From a virus, in IMG/VR virus record IMGVR_UViG_3300030109_003169, positions 1 to 51,745 of that record: DNA of 51,745 nucleotides. One strand, written 5' to 3'. The first letter of the stretch is position 1. Every line of letters starts with the position of its first letter. Shown piece after piece: positions 32,536 to 41,179 of the stretch. The notes below the pieces were generated by a model. It was given only the letters and a program-made list of their open reading frames with translations, had not been told where the DNA came from and did not search any database. The position numbers were made by a program, and so were the translations under genes.

Positions 32536-33553
32536 TTGTTTTCTCAGCCATTTGATTGAGTTTAGCAAAACATTGAACTAACCAACTATCCATATTTGGT
32601 AGTGTGGCAAACAATCTATCTTCTATGAACCTTTTTTGAAATTGTATTTTATTTAACCTATTAATAGGTTCTCTGACTTTATCTAATATTTTAGTTTTAG
32701 CAGAAGCGCTGATGTCTACTTCATCTAACTGCATTAACCTATAGTTTCTATTCAATAACTCTTCGCTCTCTTTTAGCTTTTCATCTTCATTAATAATGTC
32801 CTCTATATTAAGTATCTCATCTTCGAGCAAAAGCGGTAGTTTTTTTTGAATAGTTTTCAATCCCCACCCACGAACACCATTTATATTATCTGACTTATCT
32901 CCATCGATTGCTCTGTATACAGCAAAGTTATGTGATGGAATGCCATAGTCCTCTAATACTTTTGGAGGATCGTACATCTTCTTTTTTGTTGGTGACCAAA
33001 CTGATACTCTGTGATTTACCAACTGAAGAAAGTCTTTGTCTGTAGACATCAAAACAACCTTAGATGTTTTTAGAATTTGTTTAGTGATATAAGCCATTGT
33101 GTCATCAGCTTCTATACCCTCAATCGTAATCGTAGTGATTGGCAAATAATCTAAATAGTCAATTACTCTGGTTAATTGCATAACCATAGATTGATGTTCA
33201 TCTTCTTTAGTATTGAAATCATAAGACCGATTGAGTCTTTCTGACATTTTTCTACCAGCCTTATACTCTGGAAATATTTTTTTACGGCGGTTAGACCCAC
33301 CCTTACCATCAAATACTATAACAGTCCGAGTAGGTCTAATTGTTCGTATAGCGTATCCAACCGATCTTAGAAAACCAACTATTCCCCCAACGTGAGCACC
33401 GTCATCATTGAGAGTTGGTATAGCGCTGAAACATCTTATAAAAGTATTCAGACCATCTATAATCAGTATTTTATCATTAGGTTCTTCTGAGTCTAATTTA
33501 CCGCCTTTGTTTTTTATTTCTTCAAGTATTGACAGATACTTTTCATTACTCAC
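32519..33553 (-). CDS. rnh: 5'-3' exonuclease / RNase H, T4 Rnh-like FEN family
   Basis: The 344-aa protein begins with the metal-binding ILIIDGLNTFIRCFSA and has RTVIVFDGKGGSNRRKK, EGIEADDTMAYI, VLMSTDKDFLQLV and DGDKSDNINGVRGWGLKT, the full set of acidic blocks and the helix-hairpin-helix of FEN-type nucleases. T4 Rnh removes RNA primers from Okazaki fragments with the SSB and polymerase. The start is GTG (GTGAGTAA overlap with UvsX, 8 nt), with AGAGGT upstream; no in-frame ATG keeps the first motif. Confidence 0.88.
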   Translation of the reverse strand: MSNEKYLSILEEIKNKGGKLDSEEPNDKILIIDGLNTFIRCFSAIPTLNDDGAHVGGIVGFLRSVGYAIRTIRPTRTVIVFDGKGGSNRRKKIFPEYKAGRKMSERLNRSYDFNTKEDEHQSMVMQLTRVIDYLDYLPITTITIEGIEADDTMAYITKQILKTSKVVLMSTDKDFLQLVNHRVSVWSPTKKKMYDPPKVLEDYGIPSHNFAVYRAIDGDKSDNINGVRGWGLKTIQKKLPLLLEDEILNIEDIINEDEKLKESEELLNRNYRLMQLDEVDISASAKTKILDKVREPINRLNKIQFQKRFIEDRLFATLPNMDSWLVQCFAKLNQMAEKTNGKKT

Positions 33554-34643
33554 CGATTACCTCTTCTGTAACTTCTACATCATCAATACCTAAATCAGAT
33601 TTGGTATATTTTAGTATTACCTTATCACAAATAAGTTCATAACAATATTCTTTAAACTTTGGATCTTCTAACTTTTCAGACCAATCTTTAGATTGAAATT
33701 TAATCTCTTTTCCATTATGGTCTGTCATAGTATACCAAGCACCACCAACTTTGACTAAGTTATGGTCTTTAAGAACTTGCAACCAACTACCCTCATCATC
33801 TACACCACTTTCAAAGTAGAGTGGAAACTCAGCTTTTCTTAATGGAGGACCCAAACGATTCTTAATCACTTGCGCCAGAATAGTCATACCAATAGTATTC
33901 TTTTTACTATCTTTAATCTGACCTTTATTCTTTAATCTGATACGAGTTGAAGCGTGAAATGGAAGAGCCTTACCACCTGAAGTAGTCCACGGGTCTCCAA
34001 ACATCACACCTAATTTTTGTCTTAGCTGATTTGTAAATACTAAAGCTATTCTCTGTCTACCAATCATTTGGGTAATCTTTCTCATAGCTTTACTAATCAC
34101 AATAGCCTTTGATGTAGCCCAACCATCTTTGTCATAGTCTGCATTCAACTCAACCTTTGTCGTAGCAGCTGCTAGTGAATCTACTAAGATAGTTACTAAT
34201 CTATCTTTATCTGATTCTCTAACTTTGGTTACGATTTCTTCGATAGCCTCAAAAATATCTTCTACTGTTTCTAAATGTAGATATAACATTTTACCAATAT
34301 CCACACCTATCACTTCAAGAAAATCTTCACTAACGGCAGTTTCAGTATCTATATAAACAGCGACACCACCTTTCTTTTGAGTTTCTGCGAGTAAATGTGC
34401 ACCTACTAAAGATTTACCACTACTTTCTAATCCATTTAATTCTGTTATTCTACCAACAGCAATACCACCATTAGGGCGATTGGAAATAGCTAAGTCCAAC
34501 ATTGTTGAACCAGTAGAGATGAATTCTTTTATGTCTGTGGGTGTTGGATTTTTACCATCTAAAAAGTAAGCAACCTTATAGTCTTTAAATTTCTTATTTA
34601 GAGAGTCCGCTAGAACCCCAGCTAAATCGTCTTTAACTGACAT
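33546..34643 (-). CDS. uvsX: Recombinase UvsX/RecA-like
   Basis: This 365-aa strand-exchange ATPase has Walker A GLESSGKS at residues 71-78, Walker B VTILVDSLAA, VYIDTETAVSEDF with the catalytic Glu-type residue, and LVFTNQLRQKLGVMFGDPW followed by TTSGGKALPFH, the RecA L2/DNA-binding region. It drives recombination-dependent replication together with gp32. AGGAG lies 7 nt before the ATG. A 10-bp hairpin lies between it and the gp32-like gene. Confidence 0.93.
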   Translation of the reverse strand: MSVKDDLAGVLADSLNKKFKDYKVAYFLDGKNPTPTDIKEFISTGSTMLDLAISNRPNGGIAVGRITELNGLESSGKSLVGAHLLAETQKKGGVAVYIDTETAVSEDFLEVIGVDIGKMLYLHLETVEDIFEAIEEIVTKVRESDKDRLVTILVDSLAAATTKVELNADYDKDGWATSKAIVISKAMRKITQMIGRQRIALVFTNQLRQKLGVMFGDPWTTSGGKALPFHASTRIRLKNKGQIKDSKKNTIGMTILAQVIKNRLGPPLRKAEFPLYFESGVDDEGSWLQVLKDHNLVKVGGAWYTMTDHNGKEIKFQSKDWSEKLEDPKFKEYCYELICDKVILKYTKSDLGIDDVEVTEEVIGE

Positions 34644-34661
34644 ATATTTCTCCTAGTTAAA

Positions 34662-34687
34662 TAGTGGGGGCAATAAAGCCCCCACTA
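34662..34687 (-). terminator. Strong hairpin after the gp32-like gene, possible attenuator
   Basis: TAGTGGGGGC and GCCCCCACTA form a perfect 10-bp stem with a 6-nt TTTATT loop, just after the SSB stop codon. Only TTT follows, so it may terminate partly, lowering UvsX relative to SSB, or protect the 3' end of the gp32 message. Confidence 0.65.
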
Positions 34688-34695
34688 CACTTTAT

Positions 34696-35457
34696 TTACT
34701 TATTGAACAATTCGTCAAAAGCTGCGCTTGTGTCCTCAACCTTAGTTGATTCGGCAATTGTAGCTGAAACAGGTGCTGTTTCTTTTTTAGACTCATCAGT
34801 ACTCTCTTCGTTTGGATTCAACCACTCATTAAGAACACCAGTTAGTTCTTCATAAGATAATTCCTGATACAACTCAGCAATATTCTTTTGATTATCTAAC
34901 AGAGCTTCAAGCTTTGCTTTGTCCTCAATAATAGGTGTTTGATTCGGTTTAACACGAATAGAAGTTGATGGAAAAGATTTACCTGTTTCCTCAGCAGTTT
35001 TGAATTCGACAGCGACATCACGACCACTTACAGGATCGGTAATATCACCATAGTCTGGATCTGCAATTACAGAAAGTAATTCCTGATAAACAGTCTTACC
35101 AAAACCCCAAAAACGAACACCTTGAGCTTCTTCACCTCTTACGATTATCGGAGCAAAAGTTCTCATTTTAGCTTCCAATTTACGAGCCATTTGGTATTCC
35201 TCACGATTGCCACTCGTTTTAAGTTTTTGAGCAAACTCTTCGATTGGATCTGGACGACCATATGTGATTGGTGAAAGATAGGTTTTGTTATTCAAACCAA
35301 AGTGGAAGAACAATTCAATGAAAGGATTATCCTTATTATGTTTGTAAGGTAATACTCTAATTACTTGCTTTCCTGGTTGTGGTTTCCATAGGTTTGAAGT
35401 CCTATTGTTTGTGGTTTGTAGCTGTGTAAGCCTGTTACGAATAGAATTAATATCCAT
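34696..35457 (-). CDS. 32: Single-stranded DNA-binding protein, T4 gp32-like
   Basis: The 253-aa protein starts MDINSIRNRLTQLQ, as in gp32 N-terminal cooperative-binding regions, followed by LWKPQPGKQVIRVLPYKHN and the core block LFFHFGLNNKTYLSPITYG, RFWGFGKTVYQELLS and DPVSGRDVAVEF. The C-terminus is an acidic tail (DTSAAFDELFNK) that recruits partners. The T4 zinc-binding cysteines are absent, as in many marine relatives. It sits upstream of uvsX, next to the recombination partner. Confidence 0.88.
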   Translation of the reverse strand: MDINSIRNRLTQLQTTNNRTSNLWKPQPGKQVIRVLPYKHNKDNPFIELFFHFGLNNKTYLSPITYGRPDPIEEFAQKLKTSGNREEYQMARKLEAKMRTFAPIIVRGEEAQGVRFWGFGKTVYQELLSVIADPDYGDITDPVSGRDVAVEFKTAEETGKSFPSTSIRVKPNQTPIIEDKAKLEALLDNQKNIAELYQELSYEELTGVLNEWLNPNEESTDESKKETAPVSATIAESTKVEDTSAAFDELFNK

Positions 35458-35493
35458 TTTTCATTCTCCTTATTAGTTAATTAGCATTTTTCA

Positions 35494-35507
35494 GTTACTT
35501 TAGTAAC
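35494..35507 (-). promoter_or_regulatory. Short hairpin in the gp32-like gene leader
   Basis: GTTAC and GTAAC form a 5-bp stem with a TAAA loop in the message leader, followed by an A/T-rich single-stranded stretch and AAGGAG. T4 gene 32 is translationally self-regulated by a structured leader plus unpaired A/U, so this layout may be the equivalent operator. Confidence 0.4.
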
Positions 35508-35513
35508 CATTTG

Positions 35514-35541
35514 ATAATAAGTATCTACTATTTTTAGTAAA
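35514..35541 (-). promoter_or_regulatory. Predicted promoter for the gp32-like gene
   Basis: TTTACT (35541-35536) and TATTAT (35519-35514) are 16 nt apart on the minus strand in a 96-nt gap. The spacer contains a small inverted repeat (TACTA/TAGTA). The TSS would be about 50 nt before the ATG. Confidence 0.5.
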
Positions 35542-35553
35542 TACAAATTTATT

Positions 35554-35967
35554 TTAATCTTTTTCCCAATTTTTTGTATCAACTATACTGTGTATTTTTG
35601 TTGGTATTTTATTTAGTCCATTCTCATTTGTTAGTAATAGACTGTTCTGATATTGTTCCCAAGGTATAGGAAATCTTTTATCTAACACACCATTGTTTAA
35701 ACTTCTTATAACTTCGTTAAGTGCGTTGATTGTATACAAAGTGTTACTCTGTTTCTTTCTATGTAGTGAAATAGTATTAGGTATATCTTCAGGATGGTTT
35801 TCGGCATCATACTCTACATTATATGTACAGATGAGCTGATGGCTTTCTTTGATATTTTGAAAAACATATATCTTATTGTATAGTATATCATTACACAATA
35901 TGATAAGTTCTAAAATATCATCCAACTTATCTTTCTGTGTGAATGTGCAGAGTAGTTGAGTTTTCAT
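35554..35967 (-). CDS. Uncharacterised protein
   Basis: I do not recognise this 137-aa protein. It appears alpha/beta (MKTQLLCTFTQKDKLDDILE, LICTYNVEYDAEN) with a C-terminal half rich in Asn/Leu (LTNENGLNKIPTKIHS). It is coupled to the 701-aa gene upstream by a 1-nt overlap and lies before the SSB promoter, at the end of the region 3 transcript. There is no signal peptide or membrane helix. Confidence 0.5.
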   Translation of the reverse strand: MKTQLLCTFTQKDKLDDILELIILCNDILYNKIYVFQNIKESHQLICTYNVEYDAENHPEDIPNTISLHRKKQSNTLYTINALNEVIRSLNNGVLDKRFPIPWEQYQNSLLLTNENGLNKIPTKIHSIVDTKNWEKD

Positions 35968-38072
35968 TATTTCTTCTTCGGTTTATTTTTGAATCTACCC
36001 GCACCAGGATTTCTACTTTTACCATTTAGAGAAAATCCAACATTGTATTCAGGTGCTGGGTAGGCTAACACATCAATACCATTTGAAGAATCTATTTTTA
36101 TCTCTCTATTTTTTTCTAAAGTTTTAGTTTGAGATGTCACACTTTCATTAGAGAAATCTTGAACATCTACATTATTATTATAAGCTGCGTGTGAAATCAT
36201 TTGATAAACATAATAACTTCTTAATCTTTGCCTCATCTTTTCTTCAGCATCAGAATCGCTAGACAATCCTGCTATTTTTCTTTCTCTCATTATAAGTTTA
36301 AGAGCATTTTCTACTTTAGCACCTTCTGAATCTTTTTCTATCTGCTCTAATTCTTCATCACTAATTCCGACATCTCTGGCTAAATTACCTAAATCCATTC
36401 TATATTGGTTTTGATAATCTAAGTGACTCTGTAAATCTTCATCATCTAATTTCATACCATAAATGGCATCGTGTGCTTTTGATATAGTTAATACTTTTTC
36501 TTTTACATCTTCTTTAGGCAAGTCTCCTACAGCTCTAAAAATAGATTTAGCGACTTTAGATGTTAAAGCACTAGCGCCACCAACACCTTTCTTAACACTA
36601 ACACCATCTAAAGTAACAATCTTTCTTTCTCCCTCACCCTTTTCTGAAATTACGATAGTGTCTACAGTTTCCAATGTTGTACTTTCTGGCAGTAAAACAC
36701 AAGCACCATTTTCAGTTCCCTCTCCATTATTGTGCATATCTCTTATAGCAGTATAGACTTCTGCGTAATTAGCCCAACCCTCAGTTAGAGTTTCTTCATT
36801 TGAAAATCTTGACATTAAAGTATCGAAATCTTTCATCCATTTTTGTGGATTATCATTTGGGTTTCTGTTAGCAAATTTTTCTAAATCATCTAAAATCTCA
36901 TTAGCCTCATCACTTAAAGGTGGAGCTGGTTGTCCAGCAATCGGTTCAGATGCTAGCTTTTTCATATGACTTGTCATACCACCAATAGCTGACTTTATAA
37001 CTGTGACTCTGTTTTCAGGTGAATCGGGAGTTACTCCCTCATTCATATCAATAAAATCTAAAGTTCCGCCTTCAATAGATTTAGCATACTCATCTAAATT
37101 TCTGTTATGCCTTCTTCTGGCTTTTGCCTCTTCATCACTTATACCATCTTCTTTATCATTCTGACGATTTATTAATTGTTCTCCAATTGTTATTGACTTT
37201 GGGGGATTATTACCATCTCTTTGAACACTAGCAACTGGCTTATCATCAGAACCTAATAGTTTTGTTTGACCATCTTCACCTACATATGTTTGATTTGCTG
37301 TTGTTTTTTTACCACCAAACGTAGAAGTTCTTTGAGTTCTTATACCACTCTTTTGTAAAAAACTGTGTAATTCTTTTGCGTCTTTTCCTGTTGATGGAGA
37401 CTTAGGTATTTTTTCAGCTCTCGGTTTTGCTTTTCTAGTAAATCTATTTTCTTCTCTAGCTATGTATATTTTATATTTAGCATCTTTAGAAGCAGTAGGT
37501 TCAACAACCCTAATCCATTTGGATAGAAACTCTTTTTCATCTTCACTTAATGATTCCCCATTATATAATTTATCTAATTTTTTCTTAACTTCCTTATGTT
37601 CAGGAACTCCCGAATCGTTTAAAAAAGAATTAGTTTCATCTTTATATTTCTTTGTTACTTTAGTTTCTTCGGGAACTTTTTGAGATTGAGTCTCATCTTC
37701 ACTATCATCGCCGTCTTTTGGTTTATCTGCAAATCTATCAAAATCCATTGATGGCTTTGGCTTTCCAGCATCCTTATCTTTATCATCCTTTTTATCTACA
37801 GGTGTAACACTACCTCTTTTGATTGCCCGTTGTAATGAATCTTTATCTTGAAAGTATCTTTTTTTGCCAGCTTTAGTCATACCAACAAATGAAGTAGGTT
37901 TAACTTCGTTAATCAGATTGTTCAATAACTCAGCTCTGGCTTCTTTACTCCAACCAAAATCATTCAATACGGATTCTAATACTATGAGTTTAGCACTATT
38001 TTTGACATCGGGTTTACCATCACTTGTTCGGTAAGACCATTCTACTAATATCTTATTTAAATCTTTAATCAT
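35967..38072 (-). CDS. Large uncharacterised phage protein with charged low-complexity linkers
   Basis: The 701-aa protein starts with a compact helical module (NKILVEWSYRTSDGKPDVKN, about residues 1-60), then a KDDKDKDAGKPKPS linker, a second helical part around residues 140-250, and a long helical C-terminal region ending in a basic tail (GAGRFKNKPKKK). The N-terminal module looks like one reused at the starts of several marine phage proteins, but I have no function for it. It could be an internal virion or DNA-handling protein. It is coupled by ATGA to the polymerase-like gene upstream. Confidence 0.5.
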   Translation of the reverse strand: MIKDLNKILVEWSYRTSDGKPDVKNSAKLIVLESVLNDFGWSKEARAELLNNLINEVKPTSFVGMTKAGKKRYFQDKDSLQRAIKRGSVTPVDKKDDKDKDAGKPKPSMDFDRFADKPKDGDDSEDETQSQKVPEETKVTKKYKDETNSFLNDSGVPEHKEVKKKLDKLYNGESLSEDEKEFLSKWIRVVEPTASKDAKYKIYIAREENRFTRKAKPRAEKIPKSPSTGKDAKELHSFLQKSGIRTQRTSTFGGKKTTANQTYVGEDGQTKLLGSDDKPVASVQRDGNNPPKSITIGEQLINRQNDKEDGISDEEAKARRRHNRNLDEYAKSIEGGTLDFIDMNEGVTPDSPENRVTVIKSAIGGMTSHMKKLASEPIAGQPAPPLSDEANEILDDLEKFANRNPNDNPQKWMKDFDTLMSRFSNEETLTEGWANYAEVYTAIRDMHNNGEGTENGACVLLPESTTLETVDTIVISEKGEGERKIVTLDGVSVKKGVGGASALTSKVAKSIFRAVGDLPKEDVKEKVLTISKAHDAIYGMKLDDEDLQSHLDYQNQYRMDLGNLARDVGISDEELEQIEKDSEGAKVENALKLIMRERKIAGLSSDSDAEEKMRQRLRSYYVYQMISHAAYNNNVDVQDFSNESVTSQTKTLEKNREIKIDSSNGIDVLAYPAPEYNVGFSLNGKSRNPGAGRFKNKPKKK

Positions 38073-39376
38073 TTAAATTTCCTTGTAATGTCTTTCATTT
38101 CGTGGTAATTCCATCCCTTTGCTACTTTTACAGGATATTTTCCCTTTTGTTCAATAGTAGCCTTTACCATTTTAATAAAATCTAATCCATCTTTAATATG
38201 AAAATCAAACAAAAATGAGTCATAGCTATATAAAATCAACTTACTTTTATAATCTTTAATTTTAGGTACTAACTGTGTAAGCATACTCATATTACTTTCT
38301 GTTTCCATCAACTGAATAAGATAGTTAAAAACTTTGTTCTTATTCATATCAGACAGATTATTCCTATATATTCTCTTATTATAAATATCTGATTCTATAA
38401 AATTATTCGATTTATACCTCTTCCAAACCTCATCTATATATACTTGAACTTTTTTGAAGAATGGGTTAGATTTTAACACATCATCAGGTATGTGACCATA
38501 TAAATACTGAAATGATAGAGATTTAGCCTCTTCATAATCAACTTTATATAACTTAGCCATATGTTTATGTACCGAACCTTTTGGAAATTTATAACCAACC
38601 ACTTCACCGATTAATCGAAGATGATAAGCATCATAATCCATCTCAATCAACATACCATCTTTACCATATCTACTAATAAATTTCTTTCTACTACCATCTT
38701 TTTTGTTGAGAGCAGCAAAGTTCATTCCACCAAATCTATTAGATGGGCGGCCTGTGGCAGTATAAGGATTATATTCACTAAACACCATACCATTTATGGT
38801 TTTTAATCCATTACTCTCTACTTTCTGTAAACTCTCTAACACATCAAAGTTATAAGTTTTAAATGTAGATTCGGTTGGTTTACTACCCATAATAGCAGCT
38901 GGTGTTATGCGATGCTTTACCAACTCTCTACAATACTCTATGTGTTTCATCAAAGGAACTGCACAATTTATATTGGGTGTTTTGTAATGTGTACTATAAA
39001 AATATCTATGTGCGTTAGTGGTTACATCATCGATTGCCAATGGTGTGTTTTTTTCTAAATAATAATTCATCTGAACATCAAATACATTTTTCCAATCTAA
39101 AAAATGTAACAATTTCTTTTTATCATAAGTGTAAACCCTTTTTGATGTATTAATATTTTTGAGATATTTATGTCTTAGATTTATGGCATCAGAGTGGCGA
39201 AATGGTAATACATACTCTTCTGTATCATCATTCAGTAATCTTAAATACAATAAACACAATTCTGTTTGTTTTGGATGTACATTTGGGTCACATTCTATTG
39301 GTATTACAACAGAGTCATTCTTTTTAAACTCTGACATAAATTTATCCCACTCTTTAGATGTTTCTATTATTTTCAT
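38069..39376 (-). CDS. Short family A DNA-polymerase-like protein
   Basis: The 435-aa protein has NPYTATGRPSNRFGGMNFAA and DGSRKKFISRYGKDG, then LIEMDYDAYHLRLIGEVV, which match the T-T-G-R-L-S block and motif A (DYSQIELR) of Pol I. AKSLSFQYLYGH fits motif B with Lys, Phe and YG at the right spacing, though the usual Arg four residues earlier is missing. LILYSYDSFLFDF takes the place of the VHDE of motif C, keeping Asp but not the following Glu. Residues 1-150 may be a decayed 3'-5' exonuclease domain. It is a second polymerase beside the family B enzyme, possibly a specialised one or a template-binding relic. Confidence 0.75.
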   Translation of the reverse strand: MKIIETSKEWDKFMSEFKKNDSVVIPIECDPNVHPKQTELCLLYLRLLNDDTEEYVLPFRHSDAINLRHKYLKNINTSKRVYTYDKKKLLHFLDWKNVFDVQMNYYLEKNTPLAIDDVTTNAHRYFYSTHYKTPNINCAVPLMKHIEYCRELVKHRITPAAIMGSKPTESTFKTYNFDVLESLQKVESNGLKTINGMVFSEYNPYTATGRPSNRFGGMNFAALNKKDGSRKKFISRYGKDGMLIEMDYDAYHLRLIGEVVGYKFPKGSVHKHMAKLYKVDYEEAKSLSFQYLYGHIPDDVLKSNPFFKKVQVYIDEVWKRYKSNNFIESDIYNKRIYRNNLSDMNKNKVFNYLIQLMETESNMSMLTQLVPKIKDYKSKLILYSYDSFLFDFHIKDGLDFIKMVKATIEQKGKYPVKVAKGWNYHEMKDITRKFK

Positions 39377-40629
39377 TCTGTATACTGATACTCACAAGGA
39401 AACATTTTTCCTACTGCTGTATAATTAATCAACTCGTCAACTGTAAAACTTTGTTCATAAACTAATTTTTTATGAAGTTTTGAGACACCACCACCTTTAG
39501 GTGCAATTACTTGCAACTTATACTTACTTCCCTTTTCTAAATAAAATTCTTCAAAAAAGTAATTACCATCCACCCATTGTTTTGGTAATGTTTCTTTACA
39601 TATTTCTATAACACCATCTTTTGTTAAAAGATATTGATAGCGAATATAACCCTGCTCCCTTTTAGCTAAACAAAAAATACCTGCTTTTTGATAGTCATCT
39701 TTATTAACAACCAATGTAACAATTCCAGTGTGTTCCGATGTTACGCTGGTGTTTAATTTTGATTTTGGAAATTGACTACAATATTTTTGACTCTCAGGCG
39801 AAATATCGGTTACTTCATTATAGACGGAATCTAATTTGTGTGCCCAATTAATATTTTCATAAATGTAAGCCTCTATAGATAGTTCGTGTGCCCAAGTAAA
39901 AGCAGGAGCTACTGTATCTAAAAAGAAACCAAAACAATTATCTTTAAATCTCTGTAAACTATCAGGCCATTTAATAACATTATGAAAGAAATCTACCTCA
40001 CCAATCAAAAGTTCCATACTAATTCCCCACATTAAATCTTTACGCTTATGGAAGTTGTCATTGTAATAAATACAATATAATTTTTTGTTTCTGTCAATTA
40101 ATTTCTTTTTTACCTTTTCAAAATTACCCACTTCGTCATTGTGTAATTGAAAATCAGCTTCCATATAATTAAAATATTTGTAACCATTTTTTTTAGCAAA
40201 CTTAATTCCATTCTCAACATTTTTCAAAGCTGCATAATGCCAAGGATGTGGTCTCATAGGCGCTTGAAAATTTATACCTCTGAGTCCATCAAAATAATTT
40301 TGAGTAGTGCCAAACCCAATGTAATTTTGGTCATAAATATTTTTTTTCTGTAATTGTTGTGGTGTTAATTTCCACTTAGCCCAATCAACACTTATCCTAT
40401 CTTTAAATGATGGATAGGATAAATCTTTATGTTTTATTTTCTGATTATTATCTAAATCTACTATGGTATAATCTACTTTATCTACTATGAATTTTGGTAT
40501 TTCACAATGAGTACATACTAAAATATCAGTTGAAGTTTTTTTTAATTGGTCTACAATATTAGACATCGCTGAAATCTGTGTTTCATTATTTGGATGTCCT
40601 ACTACTATGGATAAAGTGTCTTTACTCAT
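39373..40629 (-). CDS. Putative glycosyltransferase
   Basis: From ATG 40629 the 418-aa protein starts SKDTLSIVVGHPNNETQIS, a GT2-like opening, and has YKYFNYMEADFQLHNDEVG near residue 165 with an acidic metal-site motif, and MEADF then WGISMELLIGEVDFF. The C-terminal 120 residues are beta-rich and separate. I reject the longer start at 40722 because it would bury 100 nt in the oxygenase gene; ATG 40629 gives an 8-nt overlap. It lies outside the main glycan block. The glycosyltransferase assignment is moderate; the sugar is unknown. Confidence 0.5.
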   Translation of the reverse strand: MSKDTLSIVVGHPNNETQISAMSNIVDQLKKTSTDILVCTHCEIPKFIVDKVDYTIVDLDNNQKIKHKDLSYPSFKDRISVDWAKWKLTPQQLQKKNIYDQNYIGFGTTQNYFDGLRGINFQAPMRPHPWHYAALKNVENGIKFAKKNGYKYFNYMEADFQLHNDEVGNFEKVKKKLIDRNKKLYCIYYNDNFHKRKDLMWGISMELLIGEVDFFHNVIKWPDSLQRFKDNCFGFFLDTVAPAFTWAHELSIEAYIYENINWAHKLDSVYNEVTDISPESQKYCSQFPKSKLNTSVTSEHTGIVTLVVNKDDYQKAGIFCLAKREQGYIRYQYLLTKDGVIEICKETLPKQWVDGNYFFEEFYLEKGSKYKLQVIAPKGGGVSKLHKKLVYEQSFTVDELINYTAVGKMFPCEYQYTE

Positions 40630-41179
40630 CGAAAAAAAATGTTTGGAATAATCTAGCGTTGTTCTTATCTGTTCCAAATCCAGCAACTTTACTACAATGA
40701 TAATAACAACCTTTGTAAACAATTAATCGATTATAGATATTACCAACATACCCTATTTCTTCCCATTCATCAAAATCGTTTTGACTCTGTAAATCACTAT
40801 CGCTATCTTCCACACCATCCCAAAGATAAACACCAGTTTCTTTATGTCTCCAAAAAGAAGTTCCTGATTCAACTGGCGCATTAGGTGTTAAATATAAAAC
40901 ACCAGCCCATTGTGTTTGATCGTGATGTATCCAAGTTTTATCTTTTTCCGTTGTATATTGGAAAGCGGTGTTGTATTCATCTGGCCAATGATTTATTTTT
41001 TGTTTGATAATAGAATCTTCAAAGAATTTTTTTAGATAATTATGTTGTTCTTCATAATATGATTTGGTTCTAATACCTGGATAATTTCCTGCTACATTAA
41101 AATCTAATGTTAGAGCATAATCCCTAACCTCATCAGGATTCTCATAAAAATCTTCAAATATATGTAAGCCCTCTAACAT
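40622..41179 (-). CDS. 2-oxoglutarate/Fe(II)-dependent oxygenase (DUF6445-like)
   Basis: The 185-aa protein has the iron-binding HxD in TWIHHDQTQWAGVLYLTP, a distal His in YKGCYYHCSKVAGFG, and the 2-oxoglutarate-anchoring Arg in NARLFQTFFF. This is the double-stranded beta-helix oxygenase pattern common in marine phages, where substrates are mostly unknown (protein, sugar or nucleotide hydroxylation). The start is ATG 41179, which overlaps the ThyX stop as TAATG; a TTG three codons earlier is less likely. Its neighbours are ThyX and a glycosyltransferase, so a nucleotide or glycan substrate is possible. Confidence 0.75.
   Translation of the reverse strand: MLEGLHIFEDFYENPDEVRDYALTLDFNVAGNYPGIRTKSYYEEQHNYLKKFFEDSIIKQKINHWPDEYNTAFQYTTEKDKTWIHHDQTQWAGVLYLTPNAPVESGTSFWRHKETGVYLWDGVEDSDSDLQSQNDFDEWEEIGYVGNIYNRLIVYKGCYYHCSKVAGFGTDKNNARLFQTFFFDE

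Noticed and set aside
40630-40722. Longer N-terminus (31 extra residues) for the glycosyltransferase at 39373
   Set aside because: It would overlap the oxygenase gene by about 100 nt; ATG 40629 gives the usual short overlap and a typical GT2-like start.
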